Of a DNA stretch of 5,670 nt, positions 1 through 5,670 are shown in pieces; the stretch's first letter is position 1; every line of letters starts with the position of its first letter. The notes under the pieces were generated by a model that made no database searches, had not been told where the DNA came from, and worked only from the letters and a program-made list of their open reading frames with translations. This DNA comes from Bacteroidota bacterium (GTDB lineage: Bacteria > Bacteroidota > Bacteroidia > Flavobacteriales > Crocinitomicaceae): NCBI GenBank assembly GCA_005798205.1, contig SYKJ01000097.1, positions 1 to 5,670 of the forward strand, in the 5' to 3' direction. The translations under genes and the position numbers were made by a program.

Positions 1-1030
1 CCCCCGTTATGGAAGAGCGCAGAAAATCAGTTGGACGCACTGCTTCGTGAGCTTCTTGTGCTCCGGCACTTTTGCTGGTATATTTTGTAGGTTTTGAATA
101 AGCATTTCCGTAAGTGGTTTCAATGGCTTGTTTAGCCTCGTTAATGGCTGTTTCTGACAGATTCACGGAGTCAGTTCTCATGTAAGTTATCATTCCTGAT
201 TCATACAATCGTTGGGCAACAAGCATTGTTTTTGTTACTGAAAAACCTAGCTTTAAACTTGCTTCCTGTTGTAAAGTTGAAGTGGTAAAAGGTGCTGATG
301 GGGATTTTGTTGCAGGCTTTTGTTGAACATCCTCAACGAAAAAGGAAGTGTTTGAGCATCTTTCTAAGAGTTTTTTTGCCTCGTTTTCATCAGTTAGTTG
401 TCTGAAAAATTCTGTTTTTAAGTTTCCTTTTTTTGCTTCAAATAAGCCATTTACTCTGAAAAAAGTACCGGTACTAAAAGATTCAATTTCTTTTTCTCTC
501 TCAACAATTAGACGCACTGCAACCGACTGAACTCTTCCTGCAGAAAGTTTCGGTCGTACTTTTTTCCAAAGAACGGGAGAAAGTTCAAAACCAACAATGC
601 GATCCAAAACTCTTCTAGCTTGTTGCGCATCTACCAATTCTTTGTTTATATCTCTTGGGTTTTCAATTGATTTTAAAATTGCTGTTTTTGTGATTTCATT
701 AAAAGTGATGCGCTTGGTTTCTTTTTTTTCAAGTCCTAAGGTCTCATATAAATGCCAAGATATAGCCTCTCCTTCACGGTCTTCATCCGTTGCTAACCAA
801 ACTACTTCAGATTCTTTGACTAATTTTTTTAACTCAGCAATCAACTGTTTTTTTTCTGAACTAACTTCGTAAATCGGATTGAACTTGTTGTCAATCTCTA
901 TCGCAATTCCTTTTTTTGCTAAATCTCTAACGTGTCCGTAACTCGACTTTACAATAAATTCTTTTCCTAGATATCCCTCAATTGTCTTTGCTTTTGCAGG
1001 TGATTCAACGATTACAAGATTTTTTGCCAT
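1..1030 (-). CDS. topA: DNA topoisomerase I, N-terminal part (3' end cut by window)
   Basis: Type IA topoisomerase that relaxes negatively supercoiled DNA by cutting one strand through a 5'-phosphotyrosine; a cytoplasmic, usually essential enzyme. The ATG is at 1030-1028 and 343 codons are visible without a stop, roughly 40% of a usual protein of about 800 residues. The TOPRIM domain opens the protein (MAKNLVIVESPAKAKTIEGY), with Glu9 and the acidic TDEDREGE motif at 81-88 (D82, D84, E86) for Mg2+ binding. LSAGRVQS lies at 162-169 and PFTTSTLQQEAS at 247-258. The active-site tyrosine is Tyr283 in ITYMRTDS (281-288), followed by AQEAHEAVRPTD (324-335). All signature motifs of the visible part are intact, so it is a normal gene and not a pseudogene. 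No Shine-Dalgarno sequence precedes the ATG; the upstream sequence is A/T only. It is transcribed divergently from miaB. The C-terminal zinc-finger or basic region lies outside the window. Confidence 0.97.
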   Translation of the reverse strand, partial: MAKNLVIVESPAKAKTIEGYLGKEFIVKSSYGHVRDLAKKGIAIEIDNKFNPIYEVSSEKKQLIAELKKLVKESEVVWLATDEDREGEAISWHLYETLGLEKKETKRITFNEITKTAILKSIENPRDINKELVDAQQARRVLDRIVGFELSPVLWKKVRPKLSAGRVQSVAVRLIVEREKEIESFSTGTFFRVNGLFEAKKGNLKTEFFRQLTDENEAKKLLERCSNTSFFVEDVQQKPATKSPSAPFTTSTLQQEASLKLGFSVTKTMLVAQRLYESGMITYMRTDSVNLSETAINEAKQAIETTYGNAYSKPTKYTSKSAGAQEAHEAVRPTDFLRSSITG

Positions 1031-1054
1031 TTAATTTTTATAAATTGAAAGGCA

Positions 1055-1087
1055 CAAATGTAAAATTAAATTTTTCGAACTTGCAAA
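1055..1087 (-). promoter_or_regulatory. Probable topA promoter (Bacteroidota type)
   Basis: Read on the minus strand, TTTG (1087-1084) is followed after 21 bp by TACATTTG (1062-1055), an exact match to the TAnnTTTG -7 element of the primary Bacteroidota sigma factor. Transcription would start near 1050, giving an untranslated leader of about 20 nt before the topA ATG at 1030. The match and position are seen in the sequence; promoter activity is inferred. Confidence 0.6.
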
Positions 1088-1118
1088 CTCTGTGAAGTTA
1101 TTTTTTTCATTCGCTTTT

Positions 1119-1131
1119 TAACCTTCGGTTA
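1119..1131. repeat. Short inverted repeat in the topA-miaB spacer
   Basis: TAACC (1119-1123) and GGTTA (1127-1131) form a perfect 5-bp inverted repeat with a TTC loop, flanked by T-runs on both sides. It sits between the two divergent promoters and upstream of both -33 elements, so neither transcript should contain it. A small operator or a chance palindrome in AT-rich DNA are both possible; a terminator role is unlikely because no gene ends here. Confidence 0.35.
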
Positions 1132-1151
1132 TTTTATATTTATTTTTATGC

Positions 1152-1164
1152 TGTCATTTTGTCA
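1152..1164 (+). promoter_or_regulatory. TGTCA-N3-TGTCA direct repeat, candidate operator
   Basis: Two copies of TGTCA (1152-1156 and 1160-1164) are separated by TTT, so the half-sites lie 8 bp apart. The second copy overlaps the TTTG -33 element of the putative miaB promoter, where a bound protein would block RNA polymerase or contact sigma. The same architecture recurs at 5596-5608 beyond the operon's other end. The pattern is seen directly; the regulatory role is inferred and the binding protein is unknown. Confidence 0.4.
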
Positions 1165-1188
1165 TAAGTTTTATCTTTTGTAACTTTG
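1158..1188 (+). promoter_or_regulatory. Probable promoter of the miaB-secG operon
   Basis: TTTG (1158-1161), a 19-bp spacer, then TAACTTTG (1181-1188), an exact TAnnTTTG -7 element of the Bacteroidota primary sigma factor. Transcription would begin around 1193-1196, only about 11-14 nt before the miaB ATG at 1207. That leaves little room for a leader regulator and fits Shine-Dalgarno-independent initiation. No sigma-54 type GG-N10-GC element is apparent here, so this operon is probably read by the housekeeping polymerase and not by its own sigma-54 activator. Confidence 0.65.
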
Positions 1189-1206
1189 ATTTTTATTTAA
1201 AATCAC

Positions 1207-2637
1207 ATGTCATTGGAAGATAAAGTTATTGATGAGTCCCTTCAAGGAGCCGCAACTTTGTATGCTTCAAAAATTGACCAGGTCAACAACGGAAAAAAAT
1301 TATACTTGGAAAGCTACGGTTGTCAGATGAACTTCTCAGATAGCGAGGTTGTTGCTTCAATCATGTCACAAAATGGCTATGCTACCACACGAAATGTTGA
1401 TGAAGCTGATATAATTCTAATAAATACGTGTTCTATACGCGAGAATGCAGAACTAAAGGTTCGTCAACGTTTAACGGATATAAAAAAGAAAAAAGACATC
1501 AATCCCGATTTAGTGGTTGGCATTTTAGGATGCATGGCGGAAAGATTAAAACAAGCACTTTTAGAAGAAGAAAAATTAGTAGATATTGTAGCAGGCCCAG
1601 ATGCTTATCGTGATTTACCAAATTTAGTTGATGAGGTAGGAACCGGACAAAAAGCAGTAAATGTCTTGTTATCGAGAGATGAAACCTATGCTGACATTTC
1701 CCCTGTTCGCTTAGATCAAGGCGGCATATCTGCTTTTGTTACGATTATGAGGGGTTGTGATAACATGTGTAGTTTTTGTGTTGTGCCTTTCACGCGTGGA
1801 AGAGAACGCTCGAGAGATCCTCAAACAATAGTTTCTGAGTGCAAAGATTTATTTGAAAATGGATACCGAGAAGTTACGCTTTTAGGGCAGAATGTGGATA
1901 GTTACCGCTGGAATATAAGCTCAAAAGGAGAATTAAAGGACATAAATGCGCCAGCAACCAATTTCGCTCAACTTTTGGAAATGGTGGCTTTGGTTTCTCC
2001 GGATTTGCGCGTTCGCTTTAGTACTTCTCATCCAAAAGATATGACGGATGATGTTTTAACAGTAATTGCAGCAAACGAAAATATTTGCTCTTGTATTCAC
2101 CTTCCTGTTCAATCTGGTGATTCCGATGTGCTCAAGAGAATGAATCGTGGTTATTCAAGAGAATGGTATTTAGATCGCATTGCCTCCATTCAAAAAATTA
2201 TTCCTGATTGCGCAATTACTACTGATATTATTTCAGGTTTTTGTGGCGAAACAGATGAGGAACACCAAAATACACTTTCGCTGATGGATTTAGTTCAATT
2301 TGATTTTGCATTCATGTATAAATATTCTGAGCGACCGAAAACACTTGCTGAAAGAAGATTTACGGATGATGTGCCCGATGAAATAAAAGGCAAAAGATTG
2401 GATGAAATAATTGAAAAACAACGAGAATTTGCTTTGAAGTCGAATAAAAAACAGGTGGGCACCGTTCAGAAAGTTTTAGTGGAGGGTTTTTCTAAAAGAT
2501 CAAACGAACAATTGTGTGGGAGAACCAGCCGAAATTCAATGGTGATTTTCCCCAAGTCAACTTATAAAAAAGGCGATTACGTGATGGTGCGAATAGATTC
2601 GTGTACTTCCGCCACATTAATGGGCGAGGCACTTTAA
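1207..2637 (+). CDS. miaB: tRNA-2-methylthio-N6-dimethylallyladenosine synthase MiaB
   Basis: Radical-SAM methylthiotransferase that converts i6A37 to ms2i6A37 in tRNAs reading UNN codons, which stabilises codon-anticodon pairing. The 476-residue product has the standard three-part layout. The N-terminal UPF0004 domain carries Cys39 ([12 protein letters not shown]), Cys75 (NTCSIRE) and Cys109 (GCMAER) for the auxiliary [4Fe-4S] cluster. The radical-SAM core has the CxxxCxxC motif at Cys184, Cys188 and Cys191 ([20 protein letters not shown]). A TRAM RNA-binding domain occupies about 413-476. NTCSIRE and GRERSR favour MiaB over the relatives RimO and MtaB. The ATG at 1207 follows an A/T-rich leader with no Shine-Dalgarno; about 30 residues precede the conserved [11 protein letters not shown] start of the domain. 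It ends in tandem stops (TAATAA) 14 nt before the next gene and is first in the operon. All ligand cysteines are intact. Confidence 0.97.
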   Translation: MSLEDKVIDESLQGAATLYASKIDQVNNGKKLYLESYGCQMNFSDSEVVASIMSQNGYATTRNVDEADIILINTCSIRENAELKVRQRLTDIKKKKDINPDLVVGILGCMAERLKQALLEEEKLVDIVAGPDAYRDLPNLVDEVGTGQKAVNVLLSRDETYADISPVRLDQGGISAFVTIMRGCDNMCSFCVVPFTRGRERSRDPQTIVSECKDLFENGYREVTLLGQNVDSYRWNISSKGELKDINAPATNFAQLLEMVALVSPDLRVRFSTSHPKDMTDDVLTVIAANENICSCIHLPVQSGDSDVLKRMNRGYSREWYLDRIASIQKIIPDCAITTDIISGFCGETDEEHQNTLSLMDLVQFDFAFMYKYSERPKTLAERRFTDDVPDEIKGKRLDEIIEKQREFALKSNKKQVGTVQKVLVEGFSKRSNEQLCGRTSRNSMVIFPKSTYKKGDYVMVRIDSCTSATLMGEAL

Positions 2638-2651
2638 TAAATAGTACGAAA

Positions 2652-3893
2652 ATGACAATTCAGCAAGTTAAACAACGTTTTGGAGTTATTGGAAATTCCC
2701 CTCTTTTAAATAGATCGTTGGAAGTTGCCATGCAAGTTGCCCCAACTGATATCTCTGTTTTGGTGACGGGACAAAGTGGTACAGGAAAAGAAATAATTCC
2801 GCAGGTAATTCATCATTTAAGTGCAAGAAAACATGGCGAATACATCGCTGTAAACTGCGGAGCAATTCCAGAAGGAACGATTGATTCTGAATTATTTGGA
2901 CATGAAAAAGGATCTTTTACTGGTGCAAGTGGTAGCCGTCAAGGATATTTTGAAGTGGCAAATAATGGAACTATATTCTTAGACGAAGTTGCAGAATTAC
3001 CGATGCAAACACAAGTAAGACTTCTACGAGTGCTCGAAACAGGTGAATTTATTCGAGTTGGTTCTTCAAAAGCAATTAAAACGAATGTGCGTGTCGTTGC
3101 TGCCACCAATGAAAATATGCAAAAAGCCATTTCATCTGGAAAATTCAGGGAAGATCTATTTTATAGACTTAGTACTGTTCCAATTCAGCTTCCACCACTA
3201 AATAAGCGCAAAGAGGACATTCACCTTATATTTAGAAAATTTGCTCATGATTTTGCTGAAAAATACAGAATGCCGGCAATTAAGCTTACCGATTCAGCTG
3301 TTGAGATACTTCAAAATTATTCATGGCCAGGAAATATTCGGCAATTAAAAAATCTAGTTGAGCAGCTTTCTGTAATTGAAACTGAAAGAGAAATTGATGA
3401 TTTTATTCTAAGCGCTTACATGCCCATTATCACGGAAAAAATGCCCACTTTAATTGGCGAAGAAAAAGAGAGTTTTTCAGAAAGAGAACTGATGTATAAG
3501 TTCTTATTTGATATGAAGAAAGACTTAACGGAATTAAAAAAATTAGTACTCGATGTGATTGCACAAAGCAGCGGAACTCCACTAAGTGCCGAGCAGAATT
3601 CAACCATTAATCGACTGTATCAAGAGGTCAATGAATCGATTTCGCCACCTTCAAGATTGCTGACAACTACCAAGGATCAAGAACCTGATTTTTCTTATGC
3701 CACTTCAGCTGAATCTTTTGAGCAGCACGTGGAGATAGAGGAATCATTATCTTTGGAGGATAGAGAGAAAGAATTGATCCAAAAGGCGCTTGAAAAACAC
3801 CGCGGTAAAAGAAAATATGCCGCATTAGAATTGGGTATTTCTGAAAGAACGCTTTATAGAAAAATTAAAGAGTATAATTTGATTGATTTATGA
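2652..3893 (+). CDS. Sigma-54-interacting AAA+ transcriptional activator, receiver-less, Fis-type HTH
   Basis: Enhancer-binding protein that uses ATP hydrolysis to open promoters held by RpoN polymerase. The 413-residue product begins almost directly with the AAA+ domain (about 10-240), with no receiver, GAF or PAS sensor in front. Visible motifs are Walker A GQSGTGKE (40-47), the sigma-54 contact loop GSFTGA (87-92, Ser in place of the common Ala), Walker B TIFLDE (107-112), ATNEN sensor I (151-155), FREDLFYRLS with likely arginine fingers (165-174) and WPGNIRQLKN sensor II (225-234). A linker of about 115 residues (255-370) contains a probable coiled coil near 275-305 and a polar stretch. 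The C-terminus (about 371-410) is a Fis-like helix-turn-helix (KYAALELGISERTLYRKIKEY). I place the start at the ATG at 2652; a GTG at 2601 would overlap miaB by 37 nt and add 17 atypical residues. It ends in a 4-nt ATGA overlap with lptE. The signal sensed and the target promoters cannot be read from the sequence. Confidence 0.93.
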   Translation: MTIQQVKQRFGVIGNSPLLNRSLEVAMQVAPTDISVLVTGQSGTGKEIIPQVIHHLSARKHGEYIAVNCGAIPEGTIDSELFGHEKGSFTGASGSRQGYFEVANNGTIFLDEVAELPMQTQVRLLRVLETGEFIRVGSSKAIKTNVRVVAATNENMQKAISSGKFREDLFYRLSTVPIQLPPLNKRKEDIHLIFRKFAHDFAEKYRMPAIKLTDSAVEILQNYSWPGNIRQLKNLVEQLSVIETEREIDDFILSAYMPIITEKMPTLIGEEKESFSERELMYKFLFDMKKDLTELKKLVLDVIAQSSGTPLSAEQNSTINRLYQEVNESISPPSRLLTTTKDQEPDFSYATSAESFEQHVEIEESLSLEDREKELIQKALEKHRGKRKYAALELGISERTLYRKIKEYNLIDL

Positions 3894-4399
3894 AAATAGT
3901 GGTGTTTTTTTCTTTTCTTCTTATACTTTGTTCATGTTGGCCAACCAGCGTATCTTTTAAAGACAAAGGTTCTATGCCAGAATCATGGAAAACATTTTCT
4001 GTTAAAACGTTAGATATTAATGCAGCTAATTGTCCACTTAGTTATGCTGCGACACTTTCAGAAAATTTGAAAGATGGTATACAAAACAATACGCGCTTGG
4101 CATTAAATACAAGTACTGGAAAAGCTGAGGTAAATATTGAGGGTGCTATTACAAATTACAATGTGATGCCTCTTGCAATTCAAGGAGAAGACAATGCCTC
4201 ACAAAACCGCTTGTCAATTACAGTTCAATTTTCTATTTTCGTGACAAAGCCCGAGGAGGAAACAATTAATTTAACGGTAACGCGTTTTGCAGATTTTAAC
4301 TCAGCAACTAATTTGGCAAGTATAGAAACGCAGCTTTTAGAGGAAATTAACGCTCAAATTATTCAAGATGTGATCAATAAATTATTAAGCAATTGGTAA
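3890..4399 (+). CDS. lptE: LptE-family LPS-assembly lipoprotein
   Basis: Outer-membrane lipoprotein expected to plug and assist the LptD barrel that inserts lipopolysaccharide into the outer leaflet. The 169-residue product has a lipoprotein signal: MK, a hydrophobic stretch (about 3-13), then the lipobox LCSC with Cys16 as the lipidated residue. The mature part has features I associate with Bacteroidota LptE: EGAITNYNVMPLAIQGE (84-100), NRLSITVQFS (106-115), RFADFNSATNL (132-142), and a C-terminal helix ending in NKLLSNW. Length fits the family (about 165-180). Its ATG overlaps the TGA of the sigma-54 activator by 4 nt (ATGA), implying translational coupling; no Shine-Dalgarno is present. 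Similarity to E. coli LptE is low in this phylum, so the assignment rests on the lipoprotein signal, these motifs and the neighbouring genes. Confidence 0.85.
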   Translation: MKIVVFFSFLLILCSCWPTSVSFKDKGSMPESWKTFSVKTLDINAANCPLSYAATLSENLKDGIQNNTRLALNTSTGKAEVNIEGAITNYNVMPLAIQGEDNASQNRLSITVQFSIFVTKPEEETINLTVTRFADFNSATNLASIETQLLEEINAQIIQDVINKLLSNW

Positions 4400-5250
4400 T
4401 GTTAAATAGCGATTTTATTCATTCTAAAATATCAAATATTGAATCTTGCACAAGTGAAGATGCAGTTCACTTTAGTACCCTAATTGATTTGTATCCTTTT
4501 TCATCTTCTTTTTCTATTCTTTATCTAAAATCACTTGCAAATTCAAAAGACATTCGACTTCAGGCTGAATTAGAAAAACATGCATTTCGTATTCAATCTC
4601 GCAGTATTTTGTATGATTTACTTACCAATTCTAAGGAGCTAGACAGCACTATATCTGTAAATAATATAGAACGAGAAGAAGATTCTGAAATAATATTTAC
4701 AGAGGAGGAAACAGCAATTAATTCGCCCCTTGTTGAAGAAATAGAAACAAGAGATGAAGAATTAGAGAAGCAAATTTTAGCTGCTGCATTTTCTGATAAT
4801 TATGTTGATACAATACTAGACCAAAAGGAACCTGAATTGGAGGAGCTTGTAATTAATGCTGATGAAATAGTTTCTTTTCCTAATGAAGATACTAGCGTAA
4901 AATTTAAACCAAAAGAAAAAGATTTAAGTCCGAAATCTTTCGGCTCTTGGCTCAAACTTGTACAAAATAATTCCTCCATATCGGAAGTAGAGGAGGAAGA
5001 AGAAACAAAAAAAGAGTTTTATACATTTGATAAGCCAAAAAAAGAATTCTTTTCACCTGCAAAAACTGCAAAACAAAGCATCGACTCAAATAAAATGCCT
5101 GTTAGTGAAACCCTAGCAAAGATTTTTATCCTTCAGGGCAACTATCCAAAAGCAATTTATGTTTTTGAGCAATTAAGTTTGATAAATCCCGAAAAAAAGA
5201 CTTACTTTGCATCCCAAATAAAATCAATTAAGAAAAAAAATAATTTATAA
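4399..5250 (+). CDS. Hypothetical protein with acidic linker and TPR-like C-terminus
   Basis: Function not recognised. I choose the ATG at 4399, whose A is the last base of the lptE stop (TAATG overlap), over a TTG at 4393; this gives 283 residues. Three regions are visible. Residues about 20-77 look helical and contain DLYPFSSSFSILYLKSL and a later SRSILYDLL, resembling the N-terminus of an uncharacterised Bacteroidota family found beside secG. Residues about 80-175 are acidic, low-complexity and probably disordered (rich in Glu). Residues 177-189 (SPKSFGSWLKLVQ) form a short possibly conserved patch, followed by another Glu/Lys-rich stretch. Residues about 236-280 (SETLAKIFILQGNYPKAIYV and onward through LINPEKKTYFASQIKSIKKK) read as one tetratricopeptide-like helical hairpin plus a helix. 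There is no signal peptide or membrane segment, so it is probably cytoplasmic. A scaffold or adaptor role is plausible from the TPR-like end, but that is inference. Confidence 0.85.
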   Translation: MLNSDFIHSKISNIESCTSEDAVHFSTLIDLYPFSSSFSILYLKSLANSKDIRLQAELEKHAFRIQSRSILYDLLTNSKELDSTISVNNIEREEDSEIIFTEEETAINSPLVEEIETRDEELEKQILAAAFSDNYVDTILDQKEPELEELVINADEIVSFPNEDTSVKFKPKEKDLSPKSFGSWLKLVQNNSSISEVEEEEETKKEFYTFDKPKKEFFSPAKTAKQSIDSNKMPVSETLAKIFILQGNYPKAIYVFEQLSLINPEKKTYFASQIKSIKKKNNL

Positions 5251-5252
5251 CC

Positions 5253-5573
5253 ATGGACATTCTTCTATCCTCTATCATTATACTTTCAAGTATCCTCCTA
5301 ATTTTAGCCGTTTACGTACAAAATCCGAAAGGTGGAGGTATCAATTCTAATTTCGGATCTCCGTCTCAACTTGGTGGCGTTCAAAAGTCAACTGAATTCA
5401 TTGATAAATTAACTTGGTCTTTGGCAGGAATTATTGTTGTTTCGAGTATTTTGATTACAATTCGTCAACCAAAACCTCCGAAACCAGTTCAACAAAAAGC
5501 GCCGAAGACTGAGCAGCAAGGACCAACAGATCCAAAAAGCACAGCTCCAGCTGGTCAGCAGAAAAAACCATAA
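5253..5573 (+). CDS. secG: Preprotein translocase subunit SecG
   Basis: Small inner-membrane subunit of the SecYEG channel that stimulates SecA-driven protein export. The 106-residue product has the expected two-helix topology: a first membrane segment at about 3-22 (LLSSIIILSSILLILAVYV), then the cytoplasmic-loop signature VQNPKGGGINSNFGS with a GG pair at 41-42, then a second segment at about 54-70 (TWSLAGIIVVSSILITI). After the second helix comes a tail of about 36 residues rich in Pro, Lys and Gln with no hydrophobic residues to speak of, probably disordered. The ATG is 2 nt after the preceding stop and has no Shine-Dalgarno sequence, so it is probably translated by coupling. It is the last gene of the operon and is followed 21 nt later by a terminator-like hairpin. 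Confidence 0.93.
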   Translation: MDILLSSIIILSSILLILAVYVQNPKGGGINSNFGSPSQLGGVQKSTEFIDKLTWSLAGIIVVSSILITIRQPKPPKPVQQKAPKTEQQGPTDPKSTAPAGQQKKP

Positions 5574-5594
5574 GTTTTAAACTAAATTTCCTTG

Positions 5595-5626
5595 ATGTCA
5601 GTATGTCACGCATGCTGACATTTTTT
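5595..5626 (+). terminator. Rho-independent terminator candidate after secG
   Basis: Arms 5595-5605 and 5611-5621 can form an 11-bp stem containing a single T-G wobble (5602 with 5614) around the 5-nt loop TCACG. A run of T follows immediately (5621-5626, then ATTT). It lies 21 nt after the secG stop. The T-run is only on the plus-strand exit side, so termination should be one-directional, ending the miaB-secG transcript. The palindrome could also serve as an operator for a downstream gene. Confidence 0.7.
5596..5608 (+). promoter_or_regulatory. Second TGTCA-N3-TGTCA direct repeat
   Basis: TGTCA (5596-5600), GTA, TGTCA (5604-5608): the same half-site and the same 8-bp period as at 1152-1164. 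A third, inverted copy (TGACA, 5616-5620) forms the right arm of the hairpin. It lies in the short spacer after secG, where a downstream gene's control region would also be. Whether it is an operator or just part of the terminator cannot be decided from the sequence. Confidence 0.35.
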
Positions 5627-5670
5627 ATTTGTTTTAACAGGTTAATTAAATATAAAATGAGATTTTTTCA
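5627..5670. other. AT-rich intergenic tail, no gene supported
   Basis: After the hairpin the sequence is AT-rich, with no clean TTTG/TAnnTTTG promoter. An ATG at 5657-5659 preceded by ATAAA opens a frame (MRFF) that runs off the window after four codons, which is too short to call a gene. In related genomes I would expect groES-groEL in this position, but MRFF does not resemble the usual GroES N-terminus. Confidence 0.4.

Noticed and set aside
348..872. Plus-strand open frames inside topA (348-530 and 597-872)
   Set aside because: They lie antisense to a topA reading frame with intact motifs, and their products are low-complexity Ser/Phe-rich shadows of Lys/Glu codons.
1516..1540. TTGGCATTTTAGGATGC in miaB as a sigma-54 promoter
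   Set aside because: GG and GC are 11 bp apart rather than 10, and the sequence encodes the conserved MiaB GILGCM segment.
2601..2651. Upstream GTG start for the sigma-54 activator
   Set aside because: It would overlap miaB by 37 nt and add 17 residues with no similarity to the family, while MTIQQVKQRFGVIG from the ATG at 2652 is the natural start.
2939..3607. Minus-strand open frames inside the sigma-54 activator gene, and a plus-strand frame at 1428-1613 inside miaB
   Set aside because: Short, with no recognisable product, and fully covered by well-supported genes.
4393..4398. TTG start two codons before the ATG of the TPR-like protein
   Set aside because: The ATG at 4399 forms a standard TAATG stop-start overlap and needs no rare start codon.
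5022..5029. TACATTTG, an exact -7 match, as an internal promoter for secG
   Set aside because: No TTG/TTTG lies 17-23 bp upstream, and it is within a coding region more than 220 bp from secG.
5233..5240. A8 run near the end of the TPR-like gene as a programmed frameshift site
   Set aside because: It lies four codons from the stop, A-runs are common in this AT-rich Lys-rich DNA, and there is no downstream structure to stimulate slippage.
5615..5635. CTGACATTTTTTATTTG as a sigma-54 -24/-12 promoter after secG
   Set aside because: The -24 GG is GA and the -12 G is displaced by 2 nt with no C following, so the GG-N10-GC rule fails.
5657..5670. Start of a downstream gene (groES or other) at ATG 5657
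   Set aside because: Only four codons are visible, and MRFF does not look like a GroES N-terminus; it cannot be supported from this window.

Overview
The window looks like chromosomal DNA of a member of the Bacteroidota, probably of the Flavobacteriia/Sphingobacteriia type. Four things point there. The DNA is AT-rich. Both inferred promoters match the Bacteroidota form (TTTG, a spacer of about 19-21 bp, then TAnnTTTG) rather than TTGACA/TATAAT. No gene start has a recognisable Shine-Dalgarno sequence. The protein sequences (TopA, MiaB, a sigma-54 activator, an LptE-type lipoprotein and SecG) and their order resemble what I recall from that phylum. This is core-genome territory: I see no mobile element, CRISPR array, tRNA or rRNA.

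Layout. Positions 1-1030 (minus strand) hold the first 343 codons of topA, DNA topoisomerase I, cut by the left window edge. Positions 1031-1206 are an intergenic region with divergent promoters, a short inverted repeat and a TGTCA-N3-TGTCA direct repeat that overlaps the -33 element of the rightward promoter. Positions 1207-5573 (plus strand) are a tightly packed five-gene run: miaB (tRNA methylthiotransferase), a receiver-less sigma-54 activator with a C-terminal Fis-type helix-turn-helix, lptE (outer-membrane LPS-assembly lipoprotein), a hypothetical protein with a TPR-like C-terminus, and secG. The junctions are +14 nt, a 4-nt overlap, a 1-nt overlap and +2 nt, so one transcript with translational coupling is likely. 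Positions 5574-5670 contain a strong hairpin followed by a T-run (probable terminator), whose left arm carries a second TGTCA-N3-TGTCA, and then AT-rich DNA with no supported gene.

How the genes relate. LptE (with LptD) and SecG both serve envelope biogenesis. MiaB tunes decoding through ms2i6A37. The sigma-54 activator may link the cluster to a stress or envelope signal, but that is inference. The most interesting non-coding signal is the recurrence of TGTCA-N3-TGTCA at both ends of the operon. I do not see a convincing novel multi-gene system; the leads are the repeat, the receiver-less sigma-54 activator and the uncharacterised TPR-tailed protein.
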